From Lepidonotus clava (lineage: Eukaryota; Annelida; Polychaeta; Phyllodocida; Polynoidae), in assembly GCA_936440205.1 (NCBI GenBank), contig OW387139.1, positions 36,110,378-36,174,377 on the forward strand: a stretch of DNA of 64,000 nt, in the 5' to 3' direction. Below are positions 1 to 13,007 of the stretch, piece by piece (within the stretch, counting starts at the first letter, position 1; each line of letters begins with the position of its first letter). Both the position numbers and the translations under genes were made by a program. The notes below the pieces were generated by a model. That model saw only the letters and a program-made list of their open reading frames with translations. It searched no databases and was not told where the DNA came from.

Positions 1-2762
1 TCTATAAAACTTGGTTAAAATTACCTATTCTCGCTAATGTTTATCGTTATACGTGATTAACCAAATCACATGCAAAGGATGTTTCATCTCAATTTCTTTC
101 TTCAGTCTATATTTTGCTATCAATATATTATCAAGTTGAAGTTGTATTCAACATCAAAACGAAAAGTGTGACAAAACTGTAGCCACTGTGCATGGTATGA
201 TATGTCCTTGATTAACATTTTAGTGAACGAGTTCAGCCCTCGAACGAAAGTGTAGGTCGAGAATGGATATACGTTAGAACTATCTCTATAAATCTGGAAA
301 GCCAACTCCTAAAATTGGGTTCCTATAAATCACCTTCTATATATAAACGCCCGCCTCGCTTCTACTGGTGATTTATCGCTGGCAATGTAAGCACAGCAAT
401 GTATGGTCAGTAAACAGTGGCCATTTCACCTCCGCGCAGAATCAAGATCATCTCGTCTCGTTCTAATCATTGAATAAAGCTGCTTGGCTGCCACAAGTAC
501 GCTTCTCGGGACAACCCTGGCCACGGGAGGACCATCCAGGGTTAATGGAAGGGACCTTTCCAGCCTTAACCCTCCAGGGTAGGGCTAAGTGACAGTCTAA
601 TATTGGGTCGCAACTCTAAGCAGGGCATTTGTTGAACCAGTCCCAAGGTCGCATCCCCCTATTACAGTCTTCAAAGTCCACAGAAGGCGTGTAATTACCT
701 TTTTGTCGATCCAATCAAAACAGAATGACAATATGTGATAGACTGGTCTTTTATTTTGTATATATCCTACCCAGTGAAGCCAAAACACGATTTACATCGG
801 GCAATTTACTTAGGGAGTTTAATAGTGACGTTATATTAGAGACCTTCCGTTTAGTACGCACATTTTCAAATGTTTCAGACCCCCTTACCCCCCTTCGGCT
901 GCAGTAGGCCCTACGCATTGAATTAGAAGAGGAACGTACGCAAAGTTGTATATTCTAGACCCTCTATCCTCCTTGGTGCGGAAGCCCCCACATAGAACAT
1001 CATTGTTAATTTGAAAATTGCTTTCAAATATACGCAGATGAGGAAAGGTGGCAGCAATTCAGTAAGTGCAAAAATCAAGAAGCATCTATGTCATTAATCC
1101 AAGATTTCCACCAAAGGACGATAATTTACATCATATAAGTCTATACCATTCGTTTAGAAGGATAAAAGTGTGTAATTAGTATAGGAGGTTGCTCGAGCTA
1201 ATCAAATTATGTAGATACTTGAATAATGTAGAAACTCGAATAATGTAAATACTCAAATGATAAAGATACTCAAATAATAAAGATACTCAAATAACAAAGA
1301 TACTCAAATACTTGAAAAGTGACTCGAAGTGTAAAATATTCAGAAAGTATGAAAATAGTTGAGGTATAACACAAATATGAAGTTTATGCAGTAAACATAA
1401 GATTTATGGGGGAGACGCCATGTAATAAACCAATGTCCTTCAAGGGGCTCAACTGTGAACATTTGATCTGTTCTTGTCTTATGCTTCAAAAGTAGATTAC
1501 TATGGTGATCGCGAATTCTCGAGGACGGGTCACAACTGGGCATGGATATCCTCGGGTGAGGGCAGCCCAGCCTGAATGTGGGCCCCGGGAAGGTGGCCCG
1601 GGAAGATCCTCTTAGCTAACAATGATCATGGAACTGTAAACACGAACAACAACACAATAGTAGAATAGTTCCAACCCACAACAATCTTCCCTCCATTTTA
1701 TAGTGGATCCATTCGAGTATACTCCCCCAACTCCCAGGATCTGAAAACTCTCAGGACCCTGAATAACCCTGAGTCCCCCGAATCCTGTTCAAACCCCAAT
1801 TTTCTCAAGCACATCCAAAAAGCAGACCAGGCGTTTACAACACATTTCCAGGCAGTCTGTGGTAAATTGCCACCTGGAATAGATGACGAAGAATTTTGTA
1901 TCCACATAACAAGGCATTGAATTAACGCAAACAGTCGCATAAGAATTATGTTAAAGTCATAGACAGAATGATCTATCCATTAAGGCAGGTATGTAATTTG
2001 ATATGCAATATATAAATGAGAATGATAGCACGTGCCAATCCTTTTTAGATGCACCATCTTGATAAACAAAAGGTCTGAGGATTTTATACAATAACCTCGA
2101 AGCTATAGGCTGATAGTAGTTTCTTGTGATCATTGAAAATAAGAGAACATTGATCGATGCCTATTTCTGATAAGACAAATTACTTCTCCAGTAATTGTTG
2201 TACGACAGAGCCATATTATAGATCTCTAGTCTTTTCATCTAGCAATCAATAGAATGCATTGCAGTCACTCCTTTAATGAGATTGTTACTAAGAGTCAATA
2301 ATCAGAAAAATAAGCAAACGACGCAGAGATAGTAACTTAGTGCAGTGGGTACATTTGGGTATCCCAAAGTGGCTGAACAATAGGATCTGCATTAAGGCGC
2401 GCACTATGGCATTTTCTCTGGAATGGCTATGTGTATGATGTCGTCTATGGGACGTGGATTAAATTATACATACAGAACCTGTGACACGTATACTGCATTT
2501 GATGTATACATGACGTCGCATGTCTTAGATTGACTGTTATACAGGATAAGAGCGTTTCGCTATTCATAAACAACTGTAGGATGCCTAATGTGAGCCACGC
2601 CACTATGGTTACCTGTGAAAAAAAGCCGAATTTCAGTATGGCGCTTTTTTCCCTAAGGTATCTGTAATTTAGTTCATATTATATAAATGATTTTGATTTG
2701 TATGTATATCATGTATGATCAAGCGACAAACACTGAATTGCCATTTTTGTATACGCCACAAT
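1..2762. other. Non-coding DNA with no recognised gene
   Basis: The short ORFs here lack known domains and have unbiased composition. Apart from the 17-bp tandem array at 1211-1312 and a weak dyad around AGGGTTAA (538-573), nothing stands out. Confidence 0.6.
1211..1312. repeat. 17-bp tandem repeat, six units
   Basis: Six head-to-tail 17-base units vary around AAAGATACTCAAATAAT. The first three begin GTAGA or GTAAA and the last three AAAGA. The units are A+T-rich and match over most positions, so this is a local minisatellite. Confidence 0.85.
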
Positions 2763-2764
2763 TA

Positions 2765-2810
<46 letters not shown>
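2763..2810. repeat. TA dinucleotide microsatellite
   Basis: An almost pure run of alternating TA with a single G interruption near its start. Confidence 0.95.
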
Positions 2811-2812
<2 letters not shown>

Positions 2813-2960
2813 TGGATTGCGTTGCTTCTTTTGTGTTAGGTATGTCGCTCATGATGGGCTATGATGTGCCAATTCACATATAGATTCTAATGTCTTGCCA
2901 TGTCTTATCTCAACAATATTATTGTGCCATTAACAATTTGATGTACTGAATAATCAATAA

Positions 2961-2968
2961 GTATATAT

Positions 2969-3020
<52 letters not shown>
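2961..3020. repeat. TA dinucleotide microsatellite
   Basis: Sixty bases of alternating TA, interrupted only by ACATG near 2971-2975. It lies 150 bases from the TA run at 2763-2810, so the segment between is framed by two TA arrays. Confidence 0.95.
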
Positions 3021-3023
<3 letters not shown>

Positions 3024-4492
3024 ACAATGGGCGACATTCCCACGTGTACATTTTGAAACAAATTCAGTTGGCATCCCCCCAAAATGCAGGGTTCGGAGTC
3101 CATGATGTAGGTTATAGATATTTTCTCATGCATGCGAGAAGCCTTAAATATCAATTTACACATACTACTAACACTATAGAACTTGTCGCGTTTACACACA
3201 AACAACAAGATTATTTACGCTGCATACGGGCCCTTATAGCTATGCATGGCTATAAGGGCTCGTGCATCGTACATGTACATGACATCGCTTTATACGCGAC
3301 AATATCGCCTAAATTGACTTTTGGATGTGAGACAATTTTACTGTTAGTAGTATAGAGAAATGGGGATTCGGGACTTATTGTTCTGTATACACACGACTTT
3401 GCTTACCTTATACGAATTTCTTTACCACATAAGGCACTGCCTGTTGTTAGCACAACGTCGCATAGATATGAATGACCGTATACACGACAAACAATCCTGC
3501 TGCACAGATGGCGTTGCATATATATAGCTGTTTTCGTTGCGGCGATAGAGGAACGTAAGGAAGCAAAGTCATAAAATCGGCAGGCTGCAAACACACGTTT
3601 TTTTTTTGTTATCACGTGGTACTATCAGAAAAAGGTTTGAAAATGGGTTTCTTTCATTGAAGAAATATTTAAAGTAGTACACATTTCAACATGAAACGTG
3701 TTTTATTTGCCATAGTATTTTGTATGACAACACTGTAATGGTCCAAACCCCCGCTAAGGCACAATCCATCCCCACAGTATTCGACCCTTTCCCATCAACA
3801 TCTAAAATCTGGCAGCTCAAATCCCCACCAAACAGCCTGCGGCTAAAAGCCTGGCAGATTTGGGAGAAGAGGGTGGGTGGGCGGCCAAAAGCCGGATTAT
3901 CGCTAGTTACGCTAATCTATTGCGTCAAGATGCAGTGGTGAACCCTTTCCGATAATCTTTCGCCGTCGTCGAACCATCTGAGCTCCCCTAGTGGCGACCT
4001 AGGCATCTAGGGTCCGGCTGGTCCGCAGCAGATACTCCTGTTAGGTGGCGCTGCGATCCACGCAGGCGCAGAAGCGCCATCCGGTTTGAGAGCGAGGCTG
4101 CTGAGGACCCCTTGCTTAAGGCAGATAACCACAGTGGCTCCCTCTATCGGGGGCAGCGGAGGATTACGACAGCGGAACCGGAAACAAGCAAACTTGCCAA
4201 TGCTGAGACCTGATATTGAGTGATGGCTGGCGCTAGCGGAAGTGACGTCATAGTCTCCGAGGGACGGCCAACTTAAGAAGGCTGAAACGGCTTGTCTGCC
4301 AGTTCTGTCTGGACAGGGCCAAGACCAACGAAGTGGAACATCAATAGAGCCTAAAACCTCCTACTTTAAGTTAATAGTGAACGTGGAACTAACTAAATTA
4401 CGCGGAAAACAAATCAAATGGGGTTTCTCATATAACTGTTACTCTTTGGTTTCGAATATATAAAAATGACTTCATAAATGAATTGTATATTG
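3021..4492. other. Non-coding DNA, partly CpG-rich
   Basis: No gene recognised. CpG-containing words become frequent from about 3950 to 4280 (for example CGCCGTCGTCG). The segment 3170-3560 shares words such as CGCGACAATAT and TAGTAGTATA with DNA near 31.2 kb, suggesting an old dispersed repeat. Confidence 0.5.
3226..3263. repeat. Stem-loop with 15-base arms
   Basis: GCCCTTATAGC at 3230-3240 pairs perfectly with 3249-3259 across the 8-base loop TATGCATG. Four more bases on each side extend the stem with one mismatch. It is not followed by a T-run, and its role is unknown. Confidence 0.8.
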
Positions 4493-4682
4493 CAGGGGCG
4501 GATCCAGAGCCAGTAGTTTGGGGGGGGGGGGGGACAAACCCTAAATCCATTTATAAAAATGAAAAATAAAAACCCCAGATTTACACAGATTTTCCTATTT
4601 TAATATGTAAAAATGTTGTCCGGGGTGGGGGTGGGGGCAATTGATCCCCCCCCCTCCCCCTACTCCCCTAGATCCGCCACTG
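4493..4682. mobile_element. MITE with GGCGGATCC terminal inverted repeats, copy 1
   Basis: The left end reads CAGGGGCGGATCCAG and the right end TAGATCCGCCACTG, an inverted repeat of about 14 bases. Inside are a long G-run near the left end and C-runs near the right end, with an A+T-rich centre and no ORF. The same ends occur at 26764-26946 and 33215-33343. No convincing target duplication flanks this copy. Superfamily is not assigned. Confidence 0.75.
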
Positions 4683-7600
4683 TCGTGTCTTATTCATTTA
4701 GGCCTATATTCATATTGATCACAACAAATTAAACTATTCGCGAAAGTAGTCACATGCCAAAGTTAAAGCGGTCCTTTTGCCAGAGTACAAAACTTTGACT
4801 TAGACAGCAGTCCTTTTGTCAGACAGTTGGAAGCAATTCGCTTCGAGGCCACATTCTCCACCACATATCGACTGCCTGACCGTTGTGCATTGGCCTCGTC
4901 TTTGAAGAATATCCACACAAAAAGTCAGGAACGTCTTATGAAGCCCATTGATTGGGTGTTTTTTGACTACTGGACCAGGCATAATGGTCCTTTGTTGGTC
5001 GGACGGAGGCAGGCACACGTGTAGGCTAGATAGCGCCCGTTATTGAGGGTTTCATTTGCGCTTCCTTTGGTATGTCACTGACAGCTTGGTATTGTGCCTT
5101 GCAGCACGTGACTTGATCAATAGCAGAAGAGAAGGTAATATTGGTAAAAGAAGAAATCTACATATTTCTGCCAGAAGAGGTTTTATGTATGAAATTTAGG
5201 CGGAAGTGTTCTCCACAGTGTTATGTTATTGAATACACGTATTACATTTTTCATCCATAAATACCGCGTTCGTAGGCTGGTAGTACTTGCATGACCATAA
5301 ACTATATATTTTTTAAATTATTTATCAACCATAAACAATAATTAAGAACTTCAACAATTCACTACTAATGTATATTTAATTTTATTATATAAAACATGGA
5401 AAGTATTTGGTAGAAACAACATGAATGAATGACAAACATTGAGAACACAATGTCCGGAAATCAATCCTGCCTATCCGTACGTGGATAAGCGTTGAGAGCC
5501 ACCGCACGTTCTGTCAGCTATTCATTATTGCAGGAGTTAAACATAGATATTTGCAATTGGAAGAAATGAAGAGAAGGTATGAATGCACTGAAATGTAAGC
5601 ATAGACTATCGGAAATGATAACTAATAAATTGTAATTCCGAAAGGGTCTTACACTAACCCTAAACCATGGAAGGCAGATGCGAAGGTAGATGATACATAC
5701 ACGGTCAGTATAGAAAAGGAAACGCTATAGCATACTCACACATCCATCGCGACACCCCCCACCCCCTTGACCCCTAGAAGGACGAGTCAATGGGAACAGC
5801 CCCCAGACCCCAGCAGGGGGTTAGGCCGGGGTGTCCATCTGTCAGCCTCCTGCCAGGCCCCTGTGACAGACGCCTGAATGGCCGCATTCAGACCTGTCCA
5901 CTCAACACAATACCCATAGAACCACTGCTGGAACCACTAGATATAAGTTTCACTGGAAAATGGGTACCACGCACTTATTCCATTATTGATTAAAGATTAT
6001 TTTACTTATGTACATTTTAGAAGTATAGGCCTAAATATAATCCTGAAGTGAGTTACATTTTTATGTTAGACCTATACATTAAGAACCTATTTCGGGTTCA
6101 TTATAATTGTTTCATTCTCCTTATGAAATACATGTGTTGATACGGTTGCATACAAGAACATACAAGAACATGCTTACATGCATATGAAGCAGTCTTCTGA
6201 ATATTGACGGGTCTCATAGCTACTGTCCACTATCGACTGATGAAGGTTAAATTGAGAGGGTTTTGAAATGGCATTGAAGTTAACCGTCCTATCTCATATT
6301 TCCAACTGTTCCCGATGTCTATATTATGCAGACATGGAGATTAATTTATTGCTATCCTTGGCGACTGAATCGTGCTTTCAAAGTGAACGATTAAGATTTT
6401 CTATTCGTAATATTTACAATGTTGAAATAAGGTAAGCTATTTCATCAACGCTTAAATTAAGTTAAACATATTTCAAGCGGCACATATCCAGTAGAATATT
6501 ACTTCTTGAAAATATCTTTAATCTTTACTCTTACTTAAACAATTATTACCAATAGGCCCATATCCCTGAAAGGAAAGAGATGGCGCGGCAGATTGGGAAA
6601 GTAAAGTTTTATTTTGAAAATCTTGTGTTGTTTTAATTAGTTTTATAATTCAGAATATATATATATATATATATATAATGATAAATATATAAAATAAATG
6701 ATGATGTTTGGTGTGGGTGGGTGGGGAAAATGTTATTTGGTTATGTGGTCACGGCAATGTGTGGGAGAAAACGATAGAGGGCAGTGTTTGTATGCAAGTC
6801 AGTGTTGGCTTGTATTGGTGGTAGGGGGCGTGTGAGTATATTTAGTTAGTTTTCGCTCCAGGTGGCGATAAAGAGTTGGCCTGAAAATAGTAATGTTTCA
6901 TGCCACTCCAATCAGAATCCTGACAGTTGGCTTATGTTGGCTTTTGTAGCAATTAGTTACTTGTTATCCTGAGCTGTTTCTAATTTATAAATGGCTATCC
7001 ACCTCTGCTTACCCTGTTTCTTGTGCAGCTGTTATAAGAAACGAGTTTAGAGCTATTGCTGCACCGACAAGTTTCTTAATGTCATTCTTACTAATTGAGT
7101 TCTTGTATAATAATTCCATATGATAAAATCATTCCATAATACAAAAATGTGTTTGTTACTTTCATACACCTTTTTTTCCATATAACTTTCATATATTAGG
7201 CCTATAAAGTTTTTGTACCTTGAATTCATATAATTCCAACACAGCCCACCCTGACACCCATTGACTGTGACTCGCTATAACTTCTACAATTAAATTCAAA
7301 CTAATGAATCTTGTTATACCGACAGCAGTACCGAATGTACCCAATTACTGAGTGCTAAGACATTACGAAAGGAATTTTCCTGACACTGAGATCGAGGTCG
7401 GATCTAGGTAACAACCAAAATCAATGAAAATATATGTTTTATAAAAGTAGCCGCCAAATTCTATCAGTGAGTCATACACACATTTGGATAACACACTGCA
7501 ATTTGTAGGTTATCGCCCTCACATATTTCCATAGGCCTATCGATTAGTAGAGGCTTTCTTACAATGTCTCACTGGTAACCAATGCAGCAATTGATAACTT

Positions 7601-8962
7601 GCATAAAGAACAATAAACAAGTTAACAAAAGCTAGAATTCCATTATCCTTTCGCCAATTAAAACGCAGTTGATTGAAAAAGCTTGCCTTGGCAAATGATG
7701 TCGTGTGACCGTGTTAACCAAGTCAGAATTAGTCTAGAAAATACCCAGCAGCCATTTTGTCCTAGCCTCGTTCTCATGTATAGTTGCGTGACGTGGAGGC
7801 GGCCTCTGGCGGGCGGCGGGCTCATTAAAGTGTCTGTCGGCGCCGTAAAGAAATGGCCGCTCCTTACACGATAATCATCTCACCGTTGCAGGGTCTAATC
7901 TATTTTAGTATAGTTGCGGCTTGCTGCAAAGTGCGACACATTACATGGGTATGTTATTAATCAATGAGAATACTTGTCAATTTGTCTTTCTCCTAGAGTG
8001 TCTGCGTCTCTATAAGTTATCATGGGTGTATCCACTAGAGCCATCACGGAGGTAAAATAAAAAGTCAAGTCTCAAACAATTGAGAGGCATGTTGGGAATC
8101 TAAAACATGTCAACGTCTTCCTTCGGGGTATAAAGTCTTTTTTCTTGAGAGGAAAGGAACATCTAGTAAATTAATCAAGATTAGACCTATTGGATCGCCA
8201 GCTTCCTTCCTATCTGTATGTGTTAGATCGATATTATGTGAAGCAGAATTCTTCTGCAACATTTTTTTACTTTTTACAAAGTCGTAAAAAAGACTCTGAG
8301 TTCTGGATGGTTTTATTATATAGGTCTGGCTTATATCACTTCTTTAATTATCCTAATTAGCTTTAATTTTGTTCATGTACATACAGTCCCAGCAGTACAC
8401 TATTTAAGAGCATTATAGAGCAGAAAGCTATGCAGCAATTAGTACGTTATGGGCTCCAATGGGATCTCTATGTATGTGGTGAGCAATGCAGTGATAAAAC
8501 ACACTCTAGACCACAAATAATTTTTCAAGATGGAAGTTTCAGAAAATTATTGAAGTATCTATTGAAGTATTGAGACTAGCGGTAACGCAACCAAAAACAA
8601 TATGGTGTTCAAAAGGTACAAAACATTACAAATTCTATAAACCAAATACACCAGCCGTGATAACTAGGTTACATATCATTAGAATGAGTCTTCGGTAGCA
8701 TGAATGGAATGAAAACACTACAGTGCCTGCTCTTGCTTCCTGCATATAAGGCTATATGTGTGTGGTAATCAGGTAATGGAATCAATGAGCTTAGGCTCTC
8801 TATCAATCAAACCAGTAACCCATACTGCACGTATACGGTTCTGTACTAACTAAAGTGAACAATACTAAACTGTCTTAGAATAGTGTCTGTCCATTGCATC
8901 AAGAGAATAAGCAATAAGCTCCCTTCAAAATATCCACAATTATCATCTGTGTGTATCAGAAG
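4683..8962. other. Non-coding DNA with no recognised gene
   Basis: Apart from a TA microsatellite at 6655-6677, a G-rich GTGGGTGGG stretch near 6710-6725 and TAGGCCTA octamers at 4699, 6026, 7197 and 7532, I see nothing structured. ORFs here are short and featureless. Confidence 0.55.
6655..6677. repeat. AT microsatellite
   Basis: A run of alternating AT of about 23 bases. Confidence 0.9.
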
Positions 8963-9126
8963 GAGTTAACCTTCTTCTGACGTGAAAGCACATGTTGTGG
9001 ACCTTGAGCTAACCCTCTCCCACCGTGAGAGCACATGTTGAGGACCATGAGCTAACCCTCAACCAACGTGAGAGCACATGTTGTGGACCTTGAGCTAACC
9101 CTCTCCCACCGTGAGAGCACATGTTG
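8963..9126. repeat. 43-bp tandem repeat, about 3.8 copies
   Basis: Complete units start at 8981, 9024 and 9067 with a partial unit at 9110-9126 and a decayed half unit before 8981. Each begins CGTGAGAGCACATGTTG and ends around GAGCTAACCCTC. Units 1 and 3 are nearly identical, while unit 2 differs at several positions, which suggests duplication of a two-unit block. Confidence 0.9.
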
Positions 9127-12100
9127 CTTGATAGGCTCTACTGCTCTACATATTGTCCTGGGGCGAGCAATCGATACGACCTTTGGCCGCGGGGGCTTTT
9201 AGGCGGCCCTAACATCTTGGCCACACCAAAGACAGTGTCAGTAACTAATGGCTTTCTTTGTTCGTCCTTGGCGGGACCTGGTCACTGAGGCCACTGATAG
9301 CACGAACGCTGGTCCAGATCCTACGGCCGACTTCAGGGAAAGAAGGTTATACAAAGAGAGCGTGTAAGGGAGACTGTCGCATGTGTCTATATGTTTCTTT
9401 TGCAGCAGTGATAATTATTATATTGCATAGCAAATAAGGAAGTCATGATTCAGAAATCAAATATTTTAAATTGCAACGTTTTGAGGTTGGTAATCATATT
9501 CAATGTCGCACGCCTTAGGTGCAAGCTTGCTTACATGCACTCTCATAATGTGGAAAACAACACACATAGGAGCCAAAAGATACTCCATCCTCATTCCTAT
9601 TTCTCAATCCGTGATGATATACACTTAAAGTATCATGAGTTCAGAAACACGCCCACCTCCTGCATACATACTCTGGTAAAACTGAGGTGGCAGACTTCGA
9701 CCTAAACATCACTAAATCGATGTAGAGAAGATTTATGTCATATTTTGAATGGTGGAAGATAATTTCCTTGCTTCACCCCTATCTAAAATTCCATGACTGG
9801 CTATGTCATCAAATCGCTTATCGTGAAGTCAATTCATCATGCATGATATGGTTCTCCATGCGATGGTAATATATCATATACTGCGAGCATTATGTGTAAT
9901 CACAGTCTTTCAGTGGTCATTGCCTCGAATGATTAATAGAAACCATCGACCCTTTAGATTTTGCAATCATGGCGGATGTTTTGACGTTTAGGACCTAAGC
10001 TACTGTGTTCGGTGAATTATTCTATGCTTTGATGCCTTGTGCTAAATTTTCAATGAAATGTAATGCTATAGGCCTATGACGTTTATGCAAGTCTGAGAAC
10101 TTACATCAGATACAACGACCACATATTTGTTCCAACTAGTTGCATATGAATTTTATATAACTATCTGGATAATGGATAGTTATATCCATTATCTTGCTAA
10201 AATTTGAAAAGTAAACAAGTCTTTACATTACCCTAACCTACATGTAAATGCTAATCCCGAATCATGCAGTAAGTATAGCCGAATTTCCTCTGGGCATCAT
10301 CAAACCTATCCATCGTTGCAGAACCGAATCGGCCGTGGATTGCATTAGGTGCGTTTGAATAGATTGATCAGAAAACTAATGCATATATTATGAACACTAC
10401 ATCTCTTTTAGCCACAAGTAATTATTTGTCCAAATCACACCGCCTGGAGCCCCCCAGGTGACCATCCCTGTCACTATAGACATCGTTATCAAGGCAACAC
10501 AGAGTAGGCAGATTACCCAGCACTCGACAATCCTAGCCCACCACAACCAAAGCCTGCTCCGCAAAGCTTTGAGGACACCCACACCGAGATTGCCCCCTAT
10601 AAAGACCAGAAGAAGCGCTCCTTTTTGGGGAAGCCGCATCCTTCCCTTTTCCCATTTGGCCGCACTTTTTTCTCCCCTTAGTTTGACAATCGGCCCGCAT
10701 CAATGGGACCTTCCCCCACTCGTCTGACCCCCTGACTTCCGGTCAGGGTCCAGAACGAGGCCCTCGCGTCACGTGACCCGGAAATACATCAGCCGGTGAC
10801 CCCGGTAGCGAATGTGGTGCTGCCTGGCGGTGGAAGATGGACGGCAGGGACAGGGGCGCGCAGATTTATCGGGCCGAATCACGCAATCACGGCCCCTGTA
10901 TTATGGCCTGCCCGTCTTGTTTGCAGACCAATAATAAGGCCGACGCGCATTCTATGCGGGACTTGGATCCTGCCCTGCCACCTGGTGGTCGTGGCCGACA
11001 CTATAGCCGCCATTTGTTTCTGGGCAACGCCATAGTTGTTGGGTGAGGGCGGGCCATGGTAGATATAATTAGACTCAGCAATGGCCTTTTGTAGGCCCAG
11101 CCCTGTGTCCGTATGAATTGGTAACATGAATAACATACGCGCTTTGATGTGGTCATCGATGCTCCTGGGGAGAGAAAGACGAGATTCGCGATAAGGGCAG
11201 TGACTGGCAGAGGCCTGAGATCATGTTTCATGCTTCAGCCGAAACTGCCTTTGGAAATTAGAGTAAATTGGCGCCCCTGGTCTGAGGCGGCAGGTAAATG
11301 TCACGAGAACTAGTTTCTAGACCAAGTCATATATCTACTTCCCCTTTGCCTAAACACTGGATGTATGTACATGTATAACAATCTGTATTTCTATAGATCT
11401 AAGCCTCACCCGTCCATTGGTTATTGTCCATTTGACAAAACGTAGGTTATTATGTTGGTTGAATTTATCATCTACTGGTCCATTCACAAAATTTTAATGT
11501 GCTAAAGCCTACACTACTTTGCTATATGATTTCATTCAAATTCGAAAGGTCCGTATTATACATTTTGTCCAAGCCAATTCAATAATGTGGTTGCAGAATG
11601 TGGGTATTATGCATGCATTCGGTATATATCTATTTGCTCGCAGAGGGATCTTATTGAGGCACACTAACCCGGTTGACCTGGAGTGCCATCCGATAGGCCA
11701 TTTTGCTAAGCAATAGGACAGTATTGCAGGTATTGTTGCCATCCCATCTTATCCCCCAGGCAGTGAGACTGGGAAGGTTTCCATCCAATTACACTGGGGC
11801 CCGTTAGCCCGAGGCCCTTCTCCCGGCGGCAGCAGGCATTGACCACTGAGGCGGGCCCCTTTAAGGACATTGCTCTCTCATCTTCCACCTGTCCCTTTTG
11901 CCTATTGCTCGCCAGATGTCTCTGAGTGTCCCGATTCCAATATGGCGTCTTTTCTATGCTTGCCATTCTCTGTGCAGCATCTTTCGTCATTCATAATGGC
12001 CTCATGCTTTTGGGATGGACGAACGAGCGGTGCCAGAGGGTTCTCTAGCCTTCCTTGCACTGCAGTGACCCCTGGTGGCTGTCTGATCGGCGCCTGGCGG

Positions 12101-12787
12101 TGACAGGCACGTACTAAGTGGCTCCCCTTGTTGATGTGGGTAAGTTATAGGCTGGGTCATTTGATCACTATTGACACTGCCTGGATCCTTCCCTGCTTCT
12201 ACAAAGATAATTGATCTATTAAATACTATGTGCATAATTTCCTGGGAATACACAATTTTCAGTTCGATGTTTTAATAATACAATTATAACGGTACTCTGT
12301 CCTAACACACCATTAAGTCCTTATTTCCTCATATTCTGTTGCCCTTATGTTATTTCTCACCTGACAATGCAACCTTTTGATTATCGTACCGTCATTTCTC
12401 ATTTCCCAATTCTTAATTACCTTTCAGCAAAAGTCTCATCCATGATCAACAGCCTCAGCCGTCTTTAATTTCTGTATGAAAAAAGGCCTCAGTATCGAAG
12501 AAGTTATGGAAAGGCTTAAAGTAAGGTCTCTGGATAAGTCTCTTTAGTGAATGTGTATTAGGGTGAAAATATCTGCGACACACCCTGCTCCTAAGGTTTC
12601 TTATTCTGCCTATAGATGCCCTGAAATGTCAAGTCTCCCGCCTGTATCAGTGATTCCCCATTAACATACCATCTGTCCCCGAATCAATGTTTAGGTTGTG
12701 TTACCCGACAAAGTTACCCGTGCGACGAGCACCTGAAGGGGTTTTTATGTTGGTGTCCAGCGACATGACCTCCGTCTACGTACATTA
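9127..12787. other. Non-coding DNA with a CpG-rich block at about 10.43-11.05 kb
   Basis: Several overlapping ORFs occur on both strands at 10.4-11.2 kb because GC content lowers the stop frequency. None shows a domain. The block contains GTCACGTGAC at 10768-10777 directly followed by CCGGAAAT, a promoter-like E-box and ETS pair. A dyad (10168-10178 with 10183-10193) lies just upstream. Confidence 0.5.
10768..10785. promoter_or_regulatory. E-box GTCACGTGAC beside an ETS-like CCCGGAAAT
   Basis: The 10-base palindrome equals the USF/TFEB-type (CLEAR) consensus. The ETS-like core overlaps its 3' end. The setting is CpG-rich, unlike the A+T-rich surroundings. Binding is inferred from the motif only. 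Confidence 0.4.
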
Positions 12788-13004
12788 AGGCCCTATTACA
12801 CTACACGACATGAGCTGCGATATGACAATGTCGTAGAGAAATGACACATATTAGAGACAAAATTCTTTGCGACACATATGCAACAAGCTCCAAATTGATA
12901 AATTTGAATAATTATATTGCTGCTTCATGCAAATTTATCTTTAATATCAACATAATATTATTGTGTGAATATCGCAGCTCAAGTTGTGTAGTGTAATAGG
13001 GCCT
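12788..13004. mobile_element. PIF/Harbinger-type MITE, 217 bp, with TTA target duplication
   Basis: The left end AGGCCCTATTACACTACAC is repeated inverted at the right end (GTGTAGTGTAATAGGGCCT), and the inverted repeats continue to GAGCTGCGATAT with two mismatches, about 36 bases in all. TTA at 12785-12787 and TTA at 13005-13007 flank the element as a 3-base duplication, the hallmark of PIF/Harbinger. The centre is A+T-rich with no ORF, so it would depend on a transposase encoded elsewhere. Confidence 0.9.
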
Positions 13005-13007
13005 TTA

